Shown here: positions 5,315 through 10,006 of the stretch, in pieces
How the letters are laid out: each line of letters opens with the position of its first letter
How positions within the stretch are numbered: the stretch's first letter is position 1
From: Desulfurococcales archaeon
Lineage (GTDB): Archaea > Thermoproteota > Thermoprotei_A > Sulfolobales > Desulfurococcaceae
DNA length: 10,006 bases
Direction: 5' to 3'
Assembly: GCA_027064845.1 (NCBI GenBank)
Contig: JAMOPC010000316.1
Span: forward strand, 1 to 10,006
The notes under the pieces: generated by a model
Databases searched by the model: none
What the model saw: the letters and a program-made list of their open reading frames with translations, nothing else
What the model was told of the DNA's origin: nothing
Program-made: the position numbers and the translations under genes

Positions 5315-6316
5315 ATGCCAGCAAAACTAGAAATAGACAAGGCACCAGAAGACATACTCGAGCTAAGCAATGAAGAAATATTAGAAGAATTCATTGCAAC
5401 ACTAGAAGCATCGGGAGCAAGCCCTGATACTATAAAGTCATACCAGTCTGCAATAAGTGACTTCTTAGAATTCATTGGTGATAAGCCTTTACGTCAAATA
5501 ACAATTAGAGATATCATAAAATGGAAAAATCATAGATTAAGAAACGGGTTCCCAAGATCAAAAACAATGGATAGAAAAGCATGGCAAACAACACTGCATT
5601 ACTATACATTATTCCTCAATAGATTCTTTGAATGGCTTGGAATAAAGATAAGAGTACCCAAAGTAAAGAAACCCCCCAGACAGATAAAGATCTTAACAGA
5701 TGAGGAAGTTGCACGACTAGCAGCAGTAGCAAATGATCCATTGGACAAACTAATAATATCACTACTACTAGACACTGGTCTAAGAAGTAAAGAACTATTA
5801 GGAATAAGAGTAAAAGACATAGATTTCAATAACAAGACAATAAATATTGAAACCACAAAATACGGTGTATCAAGAAGAGTAATAATAACAGAAAAAACAC
5901 TTGAACTAATCAAAGCATGGATAACAATAAATAATCTAAAAGAAAACGATAAACTAATACCATTAACATATAGTGGACTATATAAGAGAATAAAGAAACT
6001 CGGAAGAAAAGCCGGAATACCATTATCAAAGATAAGACCCCATATTCTTAGACACACATTCGCAACAATAGCATTAAGAAAAGGACTAAGCCTCCCAAGC
6101 CTACAGAGAATCCTAGGACATGCAGACATAAAAACGACTCAAGTATATCTACACTTAACAATAGATGATATTAAGAAAGAATATGAGAGAACTCTAGAAA
6201 ATAGAAACGATATAATATGTCCAAAATGCTTTAGGAAAATACCATCGGATGCTTTATATTGTCCGTACTGTGGAGCACCATTAAATAATACACGAGCAGC
6301 ACTAGCTAAGACATAG
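5315..6316 (+). CDS. Tyrosine recombinase (XerA/integrase type) with C-terminal zinc ribbon
   Basis: A 333-residue site-specific recombinase. Residues 1-18 are an extra N-terminal tail. Residues 19-112 form the helical SAM-like core-binding domain (EEFIATLEASGASPDTIKSY). Residues 124-292 form the catalytic domain with the full active site: Arg157 (TGLRSKE), Lys182 (TTKYG), His243 and Arg246 (HILRH), His269 (LGHA), and nucleophile Tyr278 (TTQVYLH). The C-terminus adds a zinc ribbon, CPKC at 302-305 and CPYC at 316-319, which the short chromosomal XerA of Pyrococcus lacks as I recall. It could be the chromosome-dimer resolvase XerA or an integrase left by an element; the intact sequence, neighbouring housekeeping genes and absence of tRNA or att duplication favour a resident chromosomal enzyme. 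GGGG at 5302-5305 is an SD about nine bases before ATG. Its last 11 bases overlap the convergent 6306 gene. Confidence 0.93.
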   Translation: MPAKLEIDKAPEDILELSNEEILEEFIATLEASGASPDTIKSYQSAISDFLEFIGDKPLRQITIRDIIKWKNHRLRNGFPRSKTMDRKAWQTTLHYYTLFLNRFFEWLGIKIRVPKVKKPPRQIKILTDEEVARLAAVANDPLDKLIISLLLDTGLRSKELLGIRVKDIDFNNKTINIETTKYGVSRRVIITEKTLELIKAWITINNLKENDKLIPLTYSGLYKRIKKLGRKAGIPLSKIRPHILRHTFATIALRKGLSLPSLQRILGHADIKTTQVYLHLTIDDIKKEYERTLENRNDIICPKCFRKIPSDALYCPYCGAPLNNTRAALAKT

Positions 6317-6764
6317 ATTCGTCAAGCAGTCTTGCAAGAAGTATTCTCGGTATCTTAATGTATTCTGGGTTCTTCTCTCTATAATACGTGATTATCTCCT
6401 CACCATTCTCAACAGGGAATACGTCGCTATAGTTGTTGATGAAGTCAAGGAATTCCTTGTCATCACTATGTATTATTACTAAGACGTTATTCACTGGAAT
6501 ACTCCACTTAACACCACTATTCTTAATTCTAAGTAATTCTCTCAAATACTCATCGTCACTACTAGCTCCCTTTACTTCAGCTAGATAATACTGAGTAAGA
6601 TAATGAGCTATGATTTCAGCAATAATTTTGTTGTCTTTCTTGACAACGTAACTAGATAACTCACTATGATCAAGTAAGACAGCATGAGGACCTTGTTCTA
6701 CAACGTATCCAAGCTCTCTGACTTTCTTCAACAAGTATTCAAGATCCTTTACTTTGAGCTCCAC
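6306..6764 (-). CDS. Unrecognised 152-residue soluble protein
   Basis: I do not recognise this protein. It has no signal peptide or membrane helix. It starts with an amphipathic helix ELKVKDLEYLLKKVRELGY, followed by a strand segment (HAVLLDHSELSSYVV, then NKIIAEIIAHYL), the Asp/Glu-rich loop ASSDDEYLRELL, and a clear hydrophobic strand NNVLVIIHSDD, then a helix DFINNY and a C-terminal helix RILLARLL. This suggests a small alpha/beta fold. Start: the TATA box TATAAAAG at 6792-6785 is 24-26 bases from the GTG at 6764, which fits a leaderless mRNA; the in-frame TTG at 6773 (three residues longer) would lie upstream of the expected transcription start. It is convergent with and overlaps the recombinase 3' end by 11 bases, and is divergent from the peptidase gene. 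No link of function with either neighbour can be shown. Confidence 0.75.
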   Translation of the reverse strand: MELKVKDLEYLLKKVRELGYVVEQGPHAVLLDHSELSSYVVKKDNKIIAEIIAHYLTQYYLAEVKGASSDDEYLRELLRIKNSGVKWSIPVNNVLVIIHSDDKEFLDFINNYSDVFPVENGEEIITYYREKNPEYIKIPRILLARLLDESMS

Positions 6765-6784
6765 AATTCTCAATTCTATAAACC

Positions 6785-6792
6785 CTTTTATA
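6785..6792 (-). promoter_or_regulatory. TATA box of the 6306-6764 gene, leaderless start
   Basis: The - strand reads ATGTATAAAAGGG, a good archaeal TATA element. The distance from its centre (about 6788) to GTG at 6764 is about 25 bases, which is where transcription should begin. Because TATA boxes are near-symmetric and GATAAAAAC at 6796-6804 lies just beside it on the + strand, the same short region probably drives the peptidase gene as well. Confidence 0.5.
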
Positions 6793-6826
6793 CATGATAA
6801 AAACTAAGACCTTAATAAATCTCGAA

Positions 6827-6830
6827 GAGG
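6827..6830 (+). promoter_or_regulatory. Shine-Dalgarno site supporting the TTG start of the peptidase
   Basis: GAGG (in CGAAGAGG) is seven bases before TTG at 6838. An in-frame stop at 6805-6807 and no ATG/GTG between it and 6838 make this TTG the earliest possible start. Confidence 0.5.
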
Positions 6831-6837
6831 AAAAGAA

Positions 6838-8451
6838 TTGGGGAAATACTTTATTCTTAACCGAGACATTTTCAGAAAAGAGATTGTAACTGGGTCGAGA
6901 ACCGAGGAAAAAGCCGTAAAGTATTTGAGAGATAAGTTAAGTGAATACGTGGATTGGATAGAAATAATTCCAACGCCTGTTGATACATGGTATGAAGAAA
7001 AATGTGTTCTAATATGTGGAGACACAACGATCTATTGTAAGGCATTGCCCTACACATTATCAACAGACATAGAACTAGAACCCATACATGGATACTACTT
7101 GGGAGAACATATAGCCTTAAGTAAACCCGCTGATTCAAAAATAGTATTTATTCCATATCCACCGGATCCAGATGATGCGAAGTATGTTGTCCTTAAACTA
7201 TGGAGAAAAGGAGCTAAAGCAGTAGTTTTTTATGATCAATTACCAGGGAGATACAGACGAATAGTAATAACTGGTGACGAAGACTACAGCTTCACAAAGG
7301 GTTCACCACCTCCTATTCCTGCAGTATCCATAAAAAAGGAGGACTACTTGAAAATAGTCAAGGAAAACCCCAGTAAGTGTTCACTAGAAATAATTACTGG
7401 TGTCGTTCATAATAATAGGGGAAAAACACTAGTGGCAGGAATAAATGGGAGAGGAGAAAAAGAAATACATATAACAGCACACCATGATCACTGGTTTCAA
7501 GGATTTTGTGACGACAATATAGGAGTAGAATTACTTATACAACTAGCTTCTCTACTAAAGAAGAATAGTTATCCAAACATATTACTAATATCTTATACAG
7601 CAGAAGAATCCGGAGCACCAAATTATACTAGCTGGTACTGGTCATGGGGGAGCAGATACTACTTAAATATATTAGCAGATATGAACAAGATAGACAAGAT
7701 AATTACAGACATCAACTTAGACACAATATATACATCACCACTAAGCATCAATGCAAACCCCTCATTAATGAAATGCCTAGAACAACTCATGAAGAAACAC
7801 AAAATACATTACAGGGGCTTCGATCACCCATATTTCGATAGTTTCTCATACTCGTTACAAGGAGTACCAGCTCTAACAATTCATTCATTCAACGAGATGC
7901 TCCATATATATCACACCAACCTAGATGATGGGACAGAATTCAATGAAAAAACTCTAAGAGAAGCACTTACTATAACACAAGAGCTTATAGTGTGCTTAAC
8001 AGATAATCCGCCAGAACTAAAACCATTGCTGACACAAATAAAAACAAGACTAGAAAACCTAGATGGCTTAGAAACAAGAATGCTAGTTAGTAAACTAGAA
8101 ACTTTACAATTAAGAGGAATCCCACAACAGAAAATCATTAAGTTAACTACGAAGGAGTTCCTAAAAACAATCTATATACCAGGTATTAATGGGTTATTTG
8201 AATCGAACTTATTATCAGATATTGACTACTTATACAAGATATTGAAAAATATTGAGAAATATATCGATACCGAACTAGAACTCAGAGCAGTTGATAATAT
8301 TCGGTTGTTTCAATTACCTATAACTAAGCACAATATACATGAAATACCAAATATAATAAGACAAATTATTATGGAGCAATTACGGAAATATATTGATAAA
8401 ATTGATGAAGAAATAGTAAAACTATTAATAGAGAAAAACTTGATAAAATGA
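6838..8451 (+). CDS. M28-family zinc metallopeptidase (aminopeptidase-like) with inserted PA-like domain
   Basis: A 537-residue co-catalytic di-zinc peptidase of the M28 type, probably an aminopeptidase or carboxypeptidase in cytosolic peptide turnover; no signal peptide is seen. Ligands fit the family: His215 (TAHHD, with catalytic Asp217), bridging Asp225 (CDDN), catalytic Glu256 and ligand Glu257 (TAEESG), Asp295 (NLDT), His359 (YHTNLD). Residues of about 100-170 (KIVFIPYP, GAKAVVFYD, IPAVSIKKEDY) look like the protease-associated (PA) domain often inserted in M28 enzymes. Residues 395-537 form a mainly helical extension with no motif I know. The substrate is not predictable. Start TTG is supported by an SD and an upstream stop. 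It is divergent from the 6306 gene and is followed 85 bases later by proS on the same strand, with an apparent separate promoter. Confidence 0.9.
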   Translation: MGKYFILNRDIFRKEIVTGSRTEEKAVKYLRDKLSEYVDWIEIIPTPVDTWYEEKCVLICGDTTIYCKALPYTLSTDIELEPIHGYYLGEHIALSKPADSKIVFIPYPPDPDDAKYVVLKLWRKGAKAVVFYDQLPGRYRRIVITGDEDYSFTKGSPPPIPAVSIKKEDYLKIVKENPSKCSLEIITGVVHNNRGKTLVAGINGRGEKEIHITAHHDHWFQGFCDDNIGVELLIQLASLLKKNSYPNILLISYTAEESGAPNYTSWYWSWGSRYYLNILADMNKIDKIITDINLDTIYTSPLSINANPSLMKCLEQLMKKHKIHYRGFDHPYFDSFSYSLQGVPALTIHSFNEMLHIYHTNLDDGTEFNEKTLREALTITQELIVCLTDNPPELKPLLTQIKTRLENLDGLETRMLVSKLETLQLRGIPQQKIIKLTTKEFLKTIYIPGINGLFESNLLSDIDYLYKILKNIEKYIDTELELRAVDNIRLFQLPITKHNIHEIPNIIRQIIMEQLRKYIDKIDEEIVKLLIEKNLIK

Positions 8452-8452
8452 C

Positions 8453-8457
8453 TTTTT
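8453..8457 (+). terminator. T-run terminator after the peptidase gene
   Basis: Five T begin two bases past the TGA stop (8449-8451). The run lies between the peptidase and the proS promoter candidate and suggests separate transcription. Confidence 0.35.
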
Positions 8458-8465
8458 AACTAAAA

Positions 8466-8473
8466 CTTATAAT
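8466..8473 (+). promoter_or_regulatory. Candidate TATA box for proS
   Basis: CTTATAAT within AAAACTTATAATAAAC. A start about 26 bases downstream, near 8496, gives a leader of about 40 bases that includes the GGTGA site used for the ATG at 8537. Confidence 0.4.
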
Positions 8474-8523
8474 AAACAAAAAGAACACCAGAAAATAAGT
8501 AAGTTAATAAACTATGAATCAAT

Positions 8524-8528
8524 GGTGA
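8524..8528 (+). promoter_or_regulatory. Shine-Dalgarno site favouring the ATG at 8537 for proS
   Basis: GGTGA lies eight bases before ATG 8537. It overlaps the upstream in-frame ATG at 8522, which itself has no SD, so the shorter protein is preferred. Confidence 0.5.
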
Positions 8529-8536
8529 ACACTGGC

Positions 8537-9979
8537 ATGAGTATAGAGAAGTTTAATTTAGACAAATACGTTAATTTCCCGGAGTGGTATCACGAAATAC
8601 TTAAGCAGGCGAAAATTGTTGATATAAGGTATCCTGTTAAAGGTATGAATGTTTGGATGCCATATGGATTAAAGGCATTAAGACTAATTCAGAAAATAAT
8701 GATCAGGCTCCTCGAAGAAACTGGTCATGAAGAAGCATATTTTCCAACAATGATCCCGGAGTCAATATTTTCTAAAGAAAAAGATTTTCTCAAAGGATTT
8801 GGTGGCGAAACATTTGTTGTTGAAGGGACATTGACTAAGAAGTTTGGAGAAAAACTACTAGTACGTCCTACAAGCGAAACAGTAATGTATTATATGTGGA
8901 GTCTATGGATAAAAGGAAGAAAGGACCTTCCGATCAAAATGTATCAAGTAGTTAACGTATTTAGATACGAGACAAAAATGACTCATCCAATACTAAGAGT
9001 AAGAGAGATTATGGGCTTTATAGAAGCCCACACCGCTCATCCCACTATGGAAGAAGCTGAGAAACAGATAGCTGAAGCAATAAATATCTATAAGAAATTC
9101 TTCGATGAACTACTTATTCCATACTATATTGTAAAAACACCACCATGGGATACGTTTGCAGGTGCAGAGTATAACTATGACTTTATCACAGTTATGCCCG
9201 ATGGTAAGGGATTAGAGTTAGGATCAGTAATTAATCTAGGACAGAAATTCTCCAAAGCATTTGATATAAAGTTCATGGACAGTGATGGAAGAGTAAAATA
9301 CGTATACCAGACATGTTACGGTATTAGCGAACGAACCCTAGGAGCAATAATAGGTATTCACGGAGACAAGCGTGGACTTTTCTTCCCTCCAAAAATAGCT
9401 CCTATACAAGTAGTGATAGTGCCTATTGCACGGAAAGGAGAGGAAGAAGAAATAAGAAAATATATTAGTAAAATAGAACAAGTTCTACGAGATAACAATA
9501 TTAGATATTATACAGACTGGGACCCAGAACACACTCCTGGCTGGAAATACTATTTCTGGGAAATGAAGGGAGTACCTACAAGAATCGAAGTGGGGAGGAG
9601 AGAAGTTGAGAACAAAACAGTAACTATTGCAAGAAGAGATGGAGCACCGAAAACAACTGTCAGGCTCGAAGAACTAGTCAATACTTTAGAACAATTATGG
9701 AAAGAAATAAACAATTATCTCTACCAAAAAGCCTTGGAACACTTGAGAAAAATGACGATCATAACGGATAATCCGTCAGAAGCATACGGGAAGAAAGGAT
9801 TAATCATAGTACCATGGGATGGAAGCATGGAGTGCGCTGAAGAACTTGAGGAATCAACTGGTAAACAAGTATTAGGAGAAATAATTGAATCACCGATACA
9901 ACTGCCAGATCCTAAGACAAAGAAAACATGTCAAAACAAGACAGCTGATAGATATGCTTTACTAGGTACAACATATTAA
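8537..9979 (+). CDS. proS: Prolyl-tRNA synthetase, archaeal/eukaryal type
   Basis: Class II aminoacyl-tRNA synthetase that charges tRNA-Pro with proline in the cytosol. Counting 480 residues from ATG 8537: RPTSE at 110-114, motif 2 RYETKMTHPILRVRE at 143-157, the proline-pocket segment FAGAEYNYDF (207-216), and motif 3 GISERTLGAIIGIHGD at 262-277. The anticodon-binding domain follows from about 287 (IAPIQVVIVPI), and the protein ends in the C-terminal Tyr typical of the archaeal/eukaryal form. There is no bacterial editing insert between motifs 2 and 3. The C-terminal domain, which in many relatives binds zinc with four Cys, keeps only Cys433 and Cys465; the positions expected for the other two are Asp (WDG) and Lys (CQNK). 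An in-frame ATG at 8522 would add five residues (MVNTG) but lacks an SD. It appears to have its own promoter. The gene is complete at its 3' end. Confidence 0.97.
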   Translation: MSIEKFNLDKYVNFPEWYHEILKQAKIVDIRYPVKGMNVWMPYGLKALRLIQKIMIRLLEETGHEEAYFPTMIPESIFSKEKDFLKGFGGETFVVEGTLTKKFGEKLLVRPTSETVMYYMWSLWIKGRKDLPIKMYQVVNVFRYETKMTHPILRVREIMGFIEAHTAHPTMEEAEKQIAEAINIYKKFFDELLIPYYIVKTPPWDTFAGAEYNYDFITVMPDGKGLELGSVINLGQKFSKAFDIKFMDSDGRVKYVYQTCYGISERTLGAIIGIHGDKRGLFFPPKIAPIQVVIVPIARKGEEEEIRKYISKIEQVLRDNNIRYYTDWDPEHTPGWKYYFWEMKGVPTRIEVGRREVENKTVTIARRDGAPKTTVRLEELVNTLEQLWKEINNYLYQKALEHLRKMTIITDNPSEAYGKKGLIIVPWDGSMECAEELEESTGKQVLGEIIESPIQLPDPKTKKTCQNKTADRYALLGTTY

Positions 9980-10006
9980 GAAAAACAATACGGGATTAGT
10001 AGTAGA

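Noticed and set aside
5602..6129. 175-residue ORF on the - strand
   Set aside because: It is antisense to the recombinase catalytic core, where the + strand has clear motifs; no family features.
5315..6316. Integrated virus or plasmid marked by the tyrosine recombinase
   Set aside because: No tRNA, no direct repeats that look like attL/attR, no other element-type genes, and neighbours are housekeeping-like. The window is too short to exclude it fully.
1..10006. CRISPR array, insertion sequence or long direct repeats
   Set aside because: No regularly spaced repeats, transposase or terminal inverted repeats were seen on reading the window.

Overview
The window reads as chromosome of an AT-rich hyperthermophilic crenarchaeote, most likely of the Desulfurococcales and in style close to Staphylothermus, Thermosphaera or Desulfurococcus. 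The evidence is an archaeal ether-lipid UbiA enzyme, a crenarchaeal-type bifunctional phosphoglucose/phosphomannose isomerase, an archaeal ProRS, a GC-rich RNA-like island in AT-rich DNA, frequent GTG/TTG starts, and GGTG(A) Shine-Dalgarno (SD) sites. The genus is an inference from recall; no search was run.

Layout. The left edge cuts a membrane prenyltransferase for archaeal lipids (+). It converges on the sugar-phosphate isomerase (-). That gene is divergent from an unrecognised 215-residue protein (+), which looks like a RecA/KaiC fold without a Walker A motif plus a C-terminal winged helix. Next come two abutting small genes (-): a 159-residue unknown and an 80-residue OB-fold-like protein. 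A 287-residue protein (+) resembles the archaeal DUF2258/ThermoDBP-related ssDNA-binding proteins and converges on a DHH-family phosphoesterase (-). A roughly 180-base gap then holds a GC-rich segment that I read as a probable structured RNA on the - strand. It is followed by a tyrosine recombinase with a C-terminal zinc ribbon (+), a 152-residue unknown (-) overlapping its 3' end, an M28-family metallopeptidase with an inserted PA-like domain (+), and prolyl-tRNA synthetase (+).

Genes alternate strands almost one by one, so most are their own transcription units. The only clear operon is the small pair at 2398-3120. The middle of the window (about 1742-6316) is rich in proteins that look nucleic-acid related: wHTH, OB-like, possible ssDNA binder, DHH phosphoesterase and Xer-like recombinase. 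I see no attachment-site duplication, tRNA gene or insertion sequence that would make it a mobile island. No stretch above 300 bases lacks a gene.
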